Positions 40,541 to 52,041 of a DNA stretch of 64,000 nucleotides are shown piece by piece. The notes beneath the pieces were generated by a model, which was not told the origin of the DNA, ran no database searches, and was given only the letters and a program-made list of their open reading frames with translations. Each line of letters begins with the position of its first letter. Positions within the stretch are counted from its first letter, which is position 1. The translations under genes were made by a program, and so were the position numbers. Origin of the DNA: Branchiostoma floridae (taxonomy: Eukaryota; Chordata; Leptocardii; Amphioxiformes; Branchiostomatidae); NCBI RefSeq assembly GCF_000003815.2, contig NC_049983.1:15558425-15622424 (forward strand), read 5' to 3'.

Positions 40541-43500
40541 CGTGTATGCAGTTTCCAACATTCACAACAAAGACAAGCCTTGGATGAAACAGCGACAGAG
40601 GAATGCTGTCTGGAGGGTTTTCGTTAACACCTGAAATATAAGATAAGGGAAAACCGTTTTCTGACATTTTCTTCGCGTGTTGCTTCCAAGTTTTCCTTGG
40701 TGCCAATAATGAAACAAGCGCGTTCATCTTGCTTATTTTTCAGCGCGAAACCGTTTTTGTCGTTGTTGCTTTCTTAAGCACTTTGTCGTGAAATCTAGTA
40801 CATGTTTTATCGAGTGTAACAGTGTAATGCGTCATTGGTACCTTTGACAACCGACCCTTAGTCAATCAGAACACCTCGGCACCTAGCCCAGGACAACTCC
40901 TGGATGTGCAATGAACTTACTCAGCAGTCAGCACTCAATACGTGTATTTCATAAGAAGAATGGCAATGTTCTCAATGTCATGATTCAAATTTCCAGGGAT
41001 AATCTAAGCATACCGATAAATAGAAATGTATTGCCTACGCCTTATAGTAAAGGGTGAGGCGCGGTCCCAATTAAAGTTTCCGCATGGCCGAATCTGGACA
41101 GGCATATGTATAAGGATGATAAGTTTGTTTCTTCTCTTTTTTTTTTGCCATACATTGTACCGTGTACGATCGTTGCGCAATAAAGTTCTTCTGTTATGTA
41201 TGCGGAAACAGGGTGGTTGGACCACTTCAGTCGTTCCCACACTGAATTCCTCTTGGAATGCGGGCACATGTGTGTCGCTCCCTACGTTTCGAAGTCAGTG
41301 AAAGATCATCCCAAAAGGAACTAGTTTTTTTCCCGATATCTTCATGGATTGGACTTACAAGATGTGACGTTTGGGGATGAGAAAACAAGGCTCTTTTTGC
41401 TACCAGGACGACTCGAGAGAAGACATCCTGAGCAGGCAACTACAGCAGCAGCCCCCACTCGGTACACACTGGGCCCCACTCAGGGATTCATCGGTCGGAC
41501 ATTCCCACTTCTGCGATTTGGTAGAATCATTTCCCGTGTCCACATTTACCCTACAACGACGCGGCTGTGCTAGATTATTCATCTTGATTATCAAACTTTG
41601 CGAAGAAGAAGAAGAGAAGGTCTTAAAAGGTGATGTCTTATCGCGACCCTGCCGAGGCCAGGAGTTACAGCAGTATTTCGACCGCCGGTCGGACGAATTC
41701 GGCCGTCCCGCCGGTCACTGGGTGTTACGGAAGACCAGGTACTTATAAATTTAAAACCGGCGTCTTTCAAAAATAAACAAACAAACAAACATCGTTTCTG
41801 TGTGGCTATTAGTACCTAGCACAGTGTATAACTAGTTTGGTTACCAGATTAGGTATTTATTTAACCTATATCGACGACGAGTCTGCGAGCTCTAAATGAC
41901 ATTTTCGACAGTAAGACGTCCGGTGGTTTCTCGATCAGCGCGAGATATTTGGTGATCGTCGGCGACTTTTAGGAGTATCTATTAAACCGACGTCTTTGAA
42001 AACAAGGAAAAAACATCGTTTTTGTGCAGCTACTAGTATATATCAATCATTTTGAGCTCAACTATAGCTCAAACCTACTTCTGGCGTGAGATACACATCT
42101 CTTCTGTCCTGTTGTGTACCTGGGTATATAATTAGCCATGAAAATTGTTCTAGCTAGGCATAATTACCGTTATAAAGGTCCGTATATGTAGTTGTCTTCG
42201 AGCGCATTATGCAGTGGAATATTAGTACACAGAATAGCAGCTCATTGGTATTCTGGTACAAAGTCATAACTGTGATTCTTTTTATAGGCTATACTTGTAG
42301 TGTTTCTTTTGGTCGGTTTGTAAGAGAACTTTATTATTCCATGGTACAATGTATGGCAACAACTATTACGCAAAGTACAAAATAGTGGTATAGAATAAAG
42401 CTTAACATCCTGGTTAACATAACAATAAGGCTGAATATTTCATCCACCACAGTAGCTACGTGAAGTAAGGGAGCTTTAGTCATTAGCCTCCGGCGTCAAA
42501 ACTAAACACCCTTCATTCGTGACAATTACTAGTAATATCTGAGCCGACTCCGTGTGCTTGGCTAAAACGCCGGCCATAGTGAAGTCGCACTAGTACTTGC
42601 TACTAGAAAAAGAATTGTGCTTCACTCTAATTGAGGATGAATGCTTGATTGCTTTACCCTTACATCTACAACAAAGAAACGCCTTGGGTGAAACAGTGAC
42701 AGAAGAATATCGTCTGGAGGGTTTTCGCTAACACCTGAAATGCAAAATACGGAAAACTGTTTGCCGTTTTCTGACTTTTTCTTCGTGGGTTGCTTCCAAG
42801 TTTCCCTTGGTGCCAATAATGAAACAAGCGCACTTATCTTGCTTATTTTTCAGTGCGAAACCGTTTTTTGTTGTTGTTGTTACTTTGTTAAGCAATGTGT
42901 CATGAAATCTAGTACAGGTTTGGTCGAGTGTAACAGTGTACCATAGGCGTGAGATTTTACCATGCAAAAAAGATGGCTCGGTCAATATCTAAAAAGTAGA
43001 AAAATGAAATGTATTAAAAAAGAAAATATGAATATTCTTTAGAAAACGTGACTCAACCCTGAGAACAAAAAAAGATGATAGATTTCTAACATTACTCTTT
43101 TTTCAGATCCACAGATCGTCCATGTTCGAGTGTCACCGCCTGAAAGCTCACTTAGCTTAGCAGGTAACGTGATTTCCTGTCTCTACGTGCTCTTAGGAAC
43201 CGATTCACATTTTGTCGTCCTATTGTCGCACGATCGCAAAAAAAATGAAGCCGTGTTGTTTTAGTTTTTGTCGGGGGGTGGCGGCTGTCTTCTTGAAAAT
43301 TAGGCTTCTACATCAAAATCGTACGACCCTTTCACGACAAATGTTAACGCGGTGTTAAGATCCAGTCCATGGTTTAAAAAAACAACTAAAAAAAAACACG
43401 TGCAAGCCAATTGTTTCAATGGATGATTGTTTGTAAACTCGAAAGTAATTTCGTTAACAATTACTCACACGGCCAGTATGTAAATTACTGCACTTTGGAT

Positions 43501-44469
43501 TCCTCACAAATTGTATACGCTTCTTTCTGCACTTGCTTGCATTTACTAGTACTAGAGGACCGTCATTTAAGAGATAGAGAAGAGATTTCAAGTTTTTGTT
43601 TACCTACCTACAGAAGGACAGACATCGCAGGATACCGAGGCCCGGGGTGACCAGAAAAAGGAACAGCAGGCTATTCCACACAGGTGGCAGCTGACACCAC
43701 AAGATGAAAAGACGCAAGCTCTGTTTAACTTCAACGAAACCGCGGTATGTATAAATTGCTATAACCTTCGGAACGTTGAAATTCTACGTTTTTTTCTGCT
43801 TCTTGCTGACACTGGCAATGGCGTCAATACTATGATTTATTTAGGCCATGGAAGAATGTCAAAATAAAAGAACAACCTACTTTGAAAAATCTGCAAGCTG
43901 AACTTGTAATTTTGGCACCTTCATATCAATTGAATCTTAATCTTTGAATGAAGTGTTACATAATGTATTCTACCAACACAGATGAACTTTCATGCTAAGA
44001 CAAGAAAAACTGATTGAGCTTTGATCGAACTCAAAGAAGAAGGATTCACCATAAACTTTCAGTCGATTTGGTCGACCTTCATCAAAAGACTGATTCACTG
44101 CTCTGACGTTCCAGAAGTCGGAAGTGACATAACAATATTTTTTCAAAGACATTGCAGTCTTATGATAATAGTAGTAGCACCTGGCAGAAATATGACAGTT
44201 GACTTGTCAGCCTCATACTCTTGACTAGACCTTTTTGTTTTCTGCTATCTTTTGGTCTCTTTTCAAATAAAAAGTGATCATGAGCTGTGACTTTTTTGAG
44301 CTGACTTCATGTTCACATTTTCCATCGACAGCTACCACCGAAGAGTGAGTTCTACCCAGCGGACGAGAACATATCTGAGAAGTTGAAGCTCCTTTATGGA
44401 GAGAGCAAAGTCAGTCCGTGTTGCCAGAAATGTTCACCTTGTTGTTGTTCTTGTTGTGTCATCCAATAG
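39055..44469 (+). CDS. Small CaaX-box, Cys-rich protein, isoform from first exon 1a
   Basis: Coding exons: 39055-39163 (a second ATG at 39058), 43107-43163, 43614-43744, 44332-44469; 144 aa. All introns are GT-AG and phases agree (1, 1, 0). The protein starts MMSYIDPPEA, has a Ser/Pro/Ala-rich N-terminus, a hydrophilic Gln/Glu-rich middle (QKKEQQ, HRWQLTPQDEK) and FYPADENISEKLKLLYGE. It ends CCQKCSPCCCSCCVIQ: a CaaX box (C-V-I-Q; Gln at X favours farnesylation) preceded by a Cys cluster suited to palmitoylation. It is therefore predicted to be membrane-attached and cytosolic. I do not recognise the family. No signal peptide or TM segment. A polyadenylation signal AATAAA lies at 45419. Confidence 0.6.
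39998..40170. mobile_element. Inverted-repeat element (GAAGGTTAGACATCCAGGTAA family)
   Basis: GTTACTCAAGCAACTGG and its inverse CCAGTTGCTTGAGTAAC bound the core. Other copies: 46820-47030 and 63703-63830. The first words (GAAGGTTAGACATC) also occur in intron 3 of genes B and C (1422, 3862). Non-coding. Confidence 0.65.
40197..40840. repeat. Two tandem copies of a 0.3-kb block (third copy 42630-42945)
   Basis: Each copy has GGAGGGTTTTCG..AACACCTGAAAT, TGTTGCTTCCAAGTTTTCCT and CTTGCTTATTTTTCAG.GC. The block is an extra internal duplication of the end of the 2.5-kb unit. The AAACCGTTTTTGTC words and TTTTTCAG invite splice-acceptor interpretation, but no conserved open frame spans the copies. 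Confidence 0.6.
41010..42945. repeat. Segmental tandem duplication, copy 2 (carries first exon 1b)
   Basis: Counterpart of 38430-40540; see that entry for the matching landmarks. The region around 42110-42480 is not matched in copy 1. Confidence 0.7.
41633..44469 (+). CDS. Same CaaX protein, isoform from duplicated first exon 1b
   Basis: First coding exon 41633-41738 (MSYRDPAEARSYSS, then GRTNSAVPPVTGCYGRP) ends CCAG|GTACTT, phase 1, and joins the same exons 43107-43163, 43614-43744 and 44332-44469 for 143 aa. Exon 1b is a paralogue of 1a: 1a reads MSYIDPPEAMSCSS, then GRTSPAAPPPTGCYGRP. Both are preceded by a GAAGAAGAAG leader and the donor CCAG|GTACTTATAAA is identical. Substitutions keep the frame and the GCYGRP end, which speaks for coding constraint in both. 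Each copy probably has its own promoter, giving two N-termini on one body. Confidence 0.65.
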
Positions 44470-44682
44470 CCCCCTACCCTTAGGAAACTATCAGTTGTCA
44501 TACACATCATTTAATTTCCATCTGTCATCAGTATTATTTGCATCTTCCTTCATTTTGTATTTCGCTTAGTTTAGTTTTGCTTATGTCCTTGTATATATAT
44601 GTATAGTGGTGCCATTAATATAAGATGATAACTTGAGTGTGTCACCACTACGTCTGTCTTATCTGGCAAAGTGAATAAGAAA

Positions 44683-45246
44683 AACTATCAGTACTGAAAT
44701 GTGACTGTCAGTAACTGTTAAGTTACTGTCAGTACCAGTAACATAACTCTAAGTTATTATTACTGATTGGTTACAATCAGTTACTGATTTAACTACAAAA
44801 AGTGATCAGTTATTTTTTTAATACATAGTATTTGTCATGGCAGTAGGACTTCAGCAGCAAACTAGTACTGGCGGTAAGATTCCAGTGCTGATAGCTTTCT
44901 ATACCCGTTTTTTAACATGTTCTTGTATTGTTCTTGTGTTATAATAGTCCCCTACGTTTCGGAAACTATCAGTACTGAAATTCGTCTGTCAGTAACTGTT
45001 AAGTTACTGTCAGTCAGCACCAGCACCAGGTTTCCTGTGAGTTATCATGACTGGTTACTGTCAGTTACTGATTCAACTACCAAACTTTTTTAACTGATCA
45101 GTTACTGAATGATGGCACATCTTGTGAATAGTGAGCATTTTTTACAACAGTAAGATTTCAGCAGCAAACTATTACTGGACGTCAGTAAGAGTCCATGTCC
45201 AGTACAGATAGTTTTCTATACCCATATTTAACGTGTTCTTGTGTGA
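44683..45246. repeat. Two tandem copies of a palindromic 0.28-kb block, 3' of the CaaX gene
   Basis: Each copy has GAAACTATCAGTACTGAAAT, CTGTCAGTAACTGTTAAGTT(ACTGTCAG), then GCAGCAAACTA.TACTGG and ends TTTCTATACCC...ACGTGTTCTTG. The start of the block resembles sequence at the stop codon of the gene (AATAGCCCCCTACCCTTAGG, 44465), so the duplication may have begun there. If the AATAAA at 45419 is used, both copies lie in the 3' UTR and could form strong hairpins. Confidence 0.65.
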
Positions 45247-45429
45247 AATGTCTCTGTGGCGATGCCAAAAATTCAATGACTTCCCATCATTATGCTAACA
45301 ATTCTTTTACCAAAGTTTGTGCATTATCATGAATCTGACCGTTGTTTCTTTCACATGTAATGTAGTATTCTAATGTCACTTCTATCCCAATGTTCTTAAT
45401 GTTTAGATTATAGATAGAAATAAATACTC

Positions 45430-48400
45430 TTTCGGAATTGAACTTTGTGTGAACTGTGACATTTTCCTATAAGTTTCATTTCTTTTCTGAACTCAAGAAG
45501 TTTAGTTTCCCTAAAGTTCTTGATGTGTCCAATCTGTCCTGGCTTAGTTGTCATATTTCATCTGTTTCTATTTTTTTCCGATTAGAAAAAATACATCACA
45601 TGCACCCAATTAAGGACCAATAGTTGGAGAAAGTCCTTTTTCCAACCAGGTTGTGTTGTTCACTTAAAAACAAATGCTGTGACAAACAAACACTGCTATG
45701 ACATAACATTATTGATGACCAAGATAAAATGCTGTATTTTTTTAGAATGGTAGTAAAACATAGATCCAATGTCATAGACTAGAATCCATACACTTTAATT
45801 CCAGAGAAATCCTACAGGTACCAATAACACAAAAATTTTACAGATAGATTACAACAGAAAAACTATAATATTACATTGTCTGTACATTTTCTTCAGAAAT
45901 GTGAGTCATTCAGTTTCTAATAATAGTAAATGAACTAAATATCTAAGATGGCAAAACATTGCTGATGAATTTTGATACAACAGGACGTTTTGCACGCGGC
46001 TGAGGGTTTCACTATAAACTTCTTCCAGAAAATCAATTTGTTACAAAAACAGGATATAGCATGAGTCATACCTATCAATTCTTCAATGTCATTGTAATCA
46101 TGTCAAATATGTGTGTTTAATGTGTTAAGGAGTCACATACAAATGTGTATGACATGCAATCTTGTTCATGTACTTGTAGTTCTAGTACATGTACTAGTAG
46201 TTGGCGCCAATGGAAATCCATCAGACTGTGCACTACTGTCCTCTAGCAGGTTGATTAAGAACTACAACCACCTTGTTCAATTTTCATGCAGGCTGTTACA
46301 GAATTTAAACCAGCAATAAGGACTCAATAATGCCTTTTTCAACAATGTAGCTGCATTTTCATACAATATGACTTTCCCAAGAGTGCCCTTAGTCTTTCAT
46401 CGTATGGCACGTGACCAACTTTTAAAATTCTGCAGAGGTACCCTAGAACTGCCACATAAAAAAAGGAATCGAAAGGGATCTGCTGATACACCATTCAATA
46501 ATCCCAAAGATATGAACACTTCAGATAATCTGGAGTTCAAGACTTGAGAAGGCCTCAATTACACCATTTGTGGATACCCTAATAAGGTACCCGGTGCATT
46601 TATAAGATGTAGGTGTATCTATCAATATCTATATTTGGCACTTTTTGAACCACCACATGAACTGTGGCCTTTGACAAGGAAATTAGGCATGTTATACTGA
46701 TGAAAAAATTAATATTTGCTGCTATTTACTGACAGGTGAGCATGGATTAAGCAACAGAAATGAAACTGACAGAAAAAAATTGCAATTCAGAGCTGATTGG
46801 AGCTAAATTTGGGAAGCGTCAATAAAGGTTAGACGTCCAGGTAATAAGATATGTCTGAAAGTAGTTACTCATTGATAAGCAACTGGATATGATTTGGAAA
46901 CAGTTAAGACATTTCAGATAGATTCCACTATCTTTCAGTGTCACTGACAAAAGATAATGGATACTATAATCTTAAACTCTGACCAACTTTCCAAAATCAT
47001 ATCCAGTAGCTTGAGGAACTGCTTTTAGGCATGTAAAATGGGAGGAATACCTAGCTAAGCACGGGGAGGGGGGAATTTTGGTGAGGGTCGAAACAAACAC
47101 ACCACTTTTGAAGTAATCAATTATTAACATGGTGATCCAACGTTTCCTGGGTACCCAAGAAGGCATGATGTACATTTCGCAATTATAATATAAACAGCCT
47201 CTCCCTTTTCTGTAAAGTTTAACCTATAGGCCAGCGGCACTGGGTCAGAGTCCAAAACACTAAGTATACACCATGTACATCAGGAGCATAGTGTAGATTA
47301 ATTTTTGCTGGGACTGAATTTGTGTCAGGAGGAAAATAAAGTTTTTGCAACAATCCAAGTTTACAGTTGGCAGAAACTTGTCTTACAGTACTGTAGTAAC
47401 GCAAACGACATGCATGTTTGCTGTGTTACAATTTCAGGTGGACATATAAACACTGCAAACATTTGAAGATCTACAGTAACTGCCCCCCTGTATGGCTAGC
47501 ACGTTACAGGAATGTTATCAATCATTTTAGGAACATTATAGACTTTGAAAAGACCTTTATGCGAATAACTCTTCGAATTTTGCACAATGCTTCACGCCAA
47601 AACTAAACATATGTATTTCCTGGCAAATATTGACTGACAAACACTGAACATAATTTTAATGTAAAGACAAGGAGCTATTAAAATAGCTTTTGGATATAGC
47701 TATTTTGGAAATAGCTTTTTTTATGTGGGCTTGAGCTTTTCAAGCTCAAAGTGAACAAGACAACTGTTAGATATTGGTAATACCAGGTAGTGTCAAAACT
47801 GTCCAAGAAGACCACTCGGGGGGCCGACAAAATCTGGTCTATATGGACAGGTCGTCACTATAGATAGGCTTTGTGTCAATGGGAAAAAACGGTGGCTTGG
47901 CAGGCTGCTTTAGGTAGAGGTAAGTGGTCATATCTGCAGATTTGGCTGCACTTTGAAAATGAGAGACAGGTCAACAGTCAGTCAGTCAGTCATAGTCATA
48001 TGGACTACAGTGTATAACAGCACCGTTGGGGTTATACTGCCCCTTACGGGATGGCATACCCTTTCTTCTAGCTGAATACAAGACGGGGATGCGCCAGGTC
48101 TCCCGTCCGGGTGAATGATGTTAACAGGTTAACACTGAATGAAAATCCCTGGTCTTTGAGGCAAACAATAACACTATTACTTTTATTCCAATGATCTGGG
48201 TTTAAAATAAATACATTCAAAAGGCTGTGTTCAATTCTTATGGCTTGGCTAACATTTTTGGGAGCTTCACACAGAAACTGACGAGACGGATAAAACTTGC
48301 CAGTTTAGTCACCTTGCATGGCAGATACTAGTAACTAGCCTGTTCACTGTTTGAACTGTGCAGTACTATGCATGTATACAGTCAAAGGTGAAAGTCCCTA

Positions 48401-48540
48401 ACCTGTAAACTATTCTTGTCTAGAAAATGCTTGCTACATGTACATGTCAAGACACATATTGTCTATGTCTCACTGGCCTTATAATTTGTACATGTATTAC
48501 ATCATGTATTACTCACAGTGCATCACATTGTGCATGGGCA
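45430..48540. other. Gene-free AT-rich stretch
   Basis: No gene supported on either strand. It contains one GGTTAGACGTCCAGGTAATA-type inverted-repeat element (46820-47030), a small AATAGCTTTT palindrome cluster near 47670-47730, and a (CAGT)n run near 47978. Frames of 60-68 codons look fortuitous. Confidence 0.5.
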
Positions 48541-48547
48541 CATACAA

Positions 48548-48720
48548 CTACTGTAAATGCAGAAATGTTTGCGGTGGATTAATGTTCGCGGTTTTCGCGG
48601 TGACCACTTCACCGCAAACTTAAAACCACCGCGAACATTTTTCTATTATGGTATTAGACTGCAGTCTATGGTCTTATCGCGAACTTAAATCCACCGCGAA
48701 CTTAAATGCATTTACAGTAA
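48548..48720. mobile_element. MITE with TACTGTAAATGCA ends
   Basis: CTACTGTAAATGCAGAAATG ... TTAAATGCATTTACAGTA, about 170 bp, with internal CCGCGAAC words in both orientations. A left-end fragment of the same family is at 54424-54470, and GAAATGTTTGTGATGG...TTTTTGCGGTGACC at 62917-62950 resembles its inner part. Confidence 0.75.
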
Positions 48721-49021
48721 TCTCCAAGCAGATCTTGCGGTGGAATAAGAATATATCATAAGTTTGGGAAGGAGTTTAGCCAGCAGAGGAGTTTCCTTGG
48801 CAACTGGTGGTGAGCGCCAAATCCTCAGGCACAAATATTCAAACGAGAACTTTGAAGACTGTAGCAGAGAAGGGCTCCATGTAAACTGCAGTTGACATAG
48901 GAAAGTCAGTCTTAAGTGATAAGCGAAGGCCAATGAAACTCCTCTGCCGACTCAACTCCTTTCCAAACTTATGACACATGAACTATCTTATGCTACCGCA
49001 AGATCTGCTTGGAGACTAACT
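48717..49021. mobile_element. MITE with TAATCTCCAAGCAGATC ends
   Basis: Left AATCTCCAAGCAGATCTTGC(GG) and right CCGCAAGATCTGCTTGGAGA, with inner AACTCCTTTCC / GGAAGGAGTT arms. A second member is at 49523-49664 (CTAATCTCCCGGCAGAT ... ATCTGCTTGGAGATTAG). Abuts the MITE at 48548-48720, sharing about four bases. Confidence 0.7.
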
Positions 49022-49522
49022 TGACACCATGAAACAGCTTATTGTTGGTTCTGACGAATGTAAAAAGCATCTATCAAATACAACACAAAAACATTGGAAA
49101 TCAAGAGGTACCAAAATGGGGTAGTTGTAGTTCTCTTATTACATCAGTGACAAAACACAGCAGGTGTACACAATGTAGTCTATCCATATACACAGACATC
49201 TTGCTGACTCCATGTATTTCACTTCTAAATCAATTATCTCATGGACAAGTACTTGTATCTTCTCTCTGTGTCTCCTTGTAGAATATATATACATACATTG
49301 TACATTAAAAAGTTGATTTCGACGCCTGAAAACGGGAAGGTCACTTGGCTACACCAAATTTATTCTATGGATAACATAATCTGAACTTAAGTATGATTCA
49401 AGAAACATGTTTTCTTTTATGATCTTAGGAATCACAAAGTCATGACATAACTATGGCTTATAGCAACTTCTAGACTCGAGCATTTCAGGTGATATCATTG
49501 GGACACCAACACGGTGGCGGAT

Positions 49523-49664
49523 GCTAATCTCCCGGCAGATTTACCAGTGGCATAAGATATCAAAACAGGGTTGGCTTCACTCCTCTGGCAGCTTCTGACA
49601 CTTATGCACTGGCTTCACTCTTCTGACATCTTATGCTACCGTAGGATCTGCTTGGAGATTAGGC
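49523..49664. mobile_element. MITE, CTGCTTGGAGATTA family, short member
   Basis: CTAATCTCCCGGCAGATTTA ... AGGATCTGCTTGGAGATTAG. An inner TGGCTTCACTC.TCTG word is tandemly repeated. Confidence 0.6.
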
Positions 49665-50739
49665 GGATGCAGCTATTAGAACTTTGGGGAATCGTAGCTT
49701 AAATGTTTTCAGACATCTAAGAGAATCTGATCTCTGACGCTCTCAAAGAATACCAGAAGAATACATTAGGAATTACCAACAAAATTAAATTATGCTGTGT
49801 ACATGTACACTTGTGCTCTGGCCCATAAAAATGCAAATCATGGCCACCAGCATCTGCCTGCTTTATTAATAAAATGAAAAGTGACTGAAAACGCTCTTTA
49901 GGGTAAGTTCTTAAAATCAATCTGAGCACAGATGTCATCCATAAAATAAACTCTGCATGCACTAACCAATATCAAATACTGTTGAACTGACGGAAATTAT
50001 TCCTAGACAGAAATATAACAGAAACATCTACAAGAACCCAGCCTTTCGAGTTTTGTAAATCATTTTTTCTCATAGTTACAATTAAAATGGTAGACAGAAG
50101 CTCATTATCTCAAGCAGCATACATAGTAAAGTGTGAACTAATCATATGAGTAACCCTGCAATGAAGTAGTATCATCTGAGTAATTACAAATATAGCACAG
50201 CTTGTTGACATGTAGATCCCCAAATTTCAACTTTCCCACAAAGAAAGACTGTCTGATATTTATATACATAAAAGAGAACCTAACCCTGCTTCAAACTTCA
50301 TATGAAATGAATTTGCGACAAAAAAATCATGGCAACAAGCTGTTTTTCTTCCCAACCATTTGGCTTATTTCATGATTAATGTGAAGAAAACGCTTGTTTG
50401 GTACATGATTTTATTTGCGGCAAATATGAGTGTCTTTCCTGCATGCTATCTGCGGTCTTTGATCTGAGTCTTCGCACGTCAGTTGTCATTTGGAATTTCC
50501 TACATCAGTTGTCATTTGGAATATCCCCTGAACAGAGACTAATGCTAAGGCCACGTCAACCAAATTCCATGGTTCTTGGACTTTAAAGAGAGAACAAAAA
50601 ACTTGAATCTTACTTTCTTTCATTGTTGAAGACATTCAAAGCAGGTCAGTCTAAGGACACCATTTACACAAAGTCCCAGCAGACATCTTTAAGCCGAGAC
50701 AGGGGATGCTACAAACTTCCAGTGACCTTTGACACGGAA

Positions 50740-51450
50740 TCAGGACGACTCGGACCATTACTAACTCGGCCCATTGAAAATCTGGTCAACTCGGACCACC
50801 CCCCTGGTCAACTCGGACCACCCATGTACAAGTCGGACCAAATTACTTATCTTTTGAAAAAAAAAATTGATATTTCTTGGTACATTTGTACTAGTATTAT
50901 AAAGATTGTCCCCAGCTGCTACTATTAGAACTTCAGAAGTCTCCTGGCCATACAGAGTGGCGGTCCTTTGATCTAGTATCATATGTGCTGCGGGCGCCGG
51001 CGATATTAAAACAAAGTGGACACGGTTGGCTTGAAAAAAATTCTTGATTAGCAATTAATCTTCAACAAGAATGACTCATTCTCTGATCAATACCCACATC
51101 TTATTTGTCTAAAGCTATTCCGAAGAGCAAGAAATGATAAAGTTTACTACTGTCCTCTATTAGAAGCGCCTCACATATATCCACGTGTCCACACAAACTG
51201 CGTATTTTGGGGTCAATGACCTAATGTGCGCCGCATGGAATACCGAAAAGTTCCGATGAATTACACAATCCAATCAATCCAACCTACAGTTTTCTCATTT
51301 CAGAGTATAACGGTATACATACAAAACTAGTGTTGGGGATTACATTTTCGGAAAAACATCAATTAAGTAGCTGTCAGGGGGATGGTCCGAGTTGTCCCGG
51401 CAGATGGGCCGAGTTGACTGGTCCGAGTTGGTAATGGTCCGAGTCGTCCG
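50740..51450. mobile_element. Element with repeated AACTCGGACC words and inverted ends
   Basis: Left GACGACTCGGACCATTACTA, then AACTCGGCCCAT and two GTCAACTCGGACCA words; right end is the inverse (ATGGGCCGAGTTGACTGGTC ... AATGGTCCGAGTCGTC). About 710 bp. Similar sequence flanks both sides (GAGACAGG.GA.GCTACAAACTTCCA at 50698 and 51578). An internal minus-strand 97-codon frame has no domain. Type unknown. Confidence 0.6.
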
Positions 51451-52041
51451 ACATCCCTTTAACACACTCTGTGAGCCATAAGGCCATACTGTATTCCTTG
51501 GTCCTTTAAGACATTCTAAAAAGGCCTGTTGAAGGACAAAGTTCTATGCTAATACCCATCAAATGTCTAAACCCAGAGACAGGTGACGCTACAAACTTCC
51601 AATTACCATTGCCTCACATTTGTAGCCATTAGTCTCTTTGGATGCATGTCTGAAGTTGTTGAAAATAACAAGAAGACCATTTTGTAAGTGTGCTTTGTTC
51701 CCTTTGTCATTTAGCAATACTAAAAGTTTTTTGTTTAGTATTTACCATTTATTTATCAGTTATTATGCACCTACATGTACTAGGAAAAACCGTTGTATTG
51801 TTGTTATTGTATCTTTTTCTGTCTTAAGACCAAGAACCAAAAAAAGGAAAGAATCGCCTTGTCTTGTGGCCTTTAAGGGTTATGTAAGAAAACCAGAGGC
51901 GCGGCCCACAAAAACCAGGCCTGATGTTGGAGTCTTCTTGGTCCTCAGGATCAGGCATTGCACCAAGACAGCAGACAAGAAGCACAGTGTGTCATACAGT
52001 TTTTCCACTTCCCAGCCCCACATTCCCTTCCCACTGTCCTG

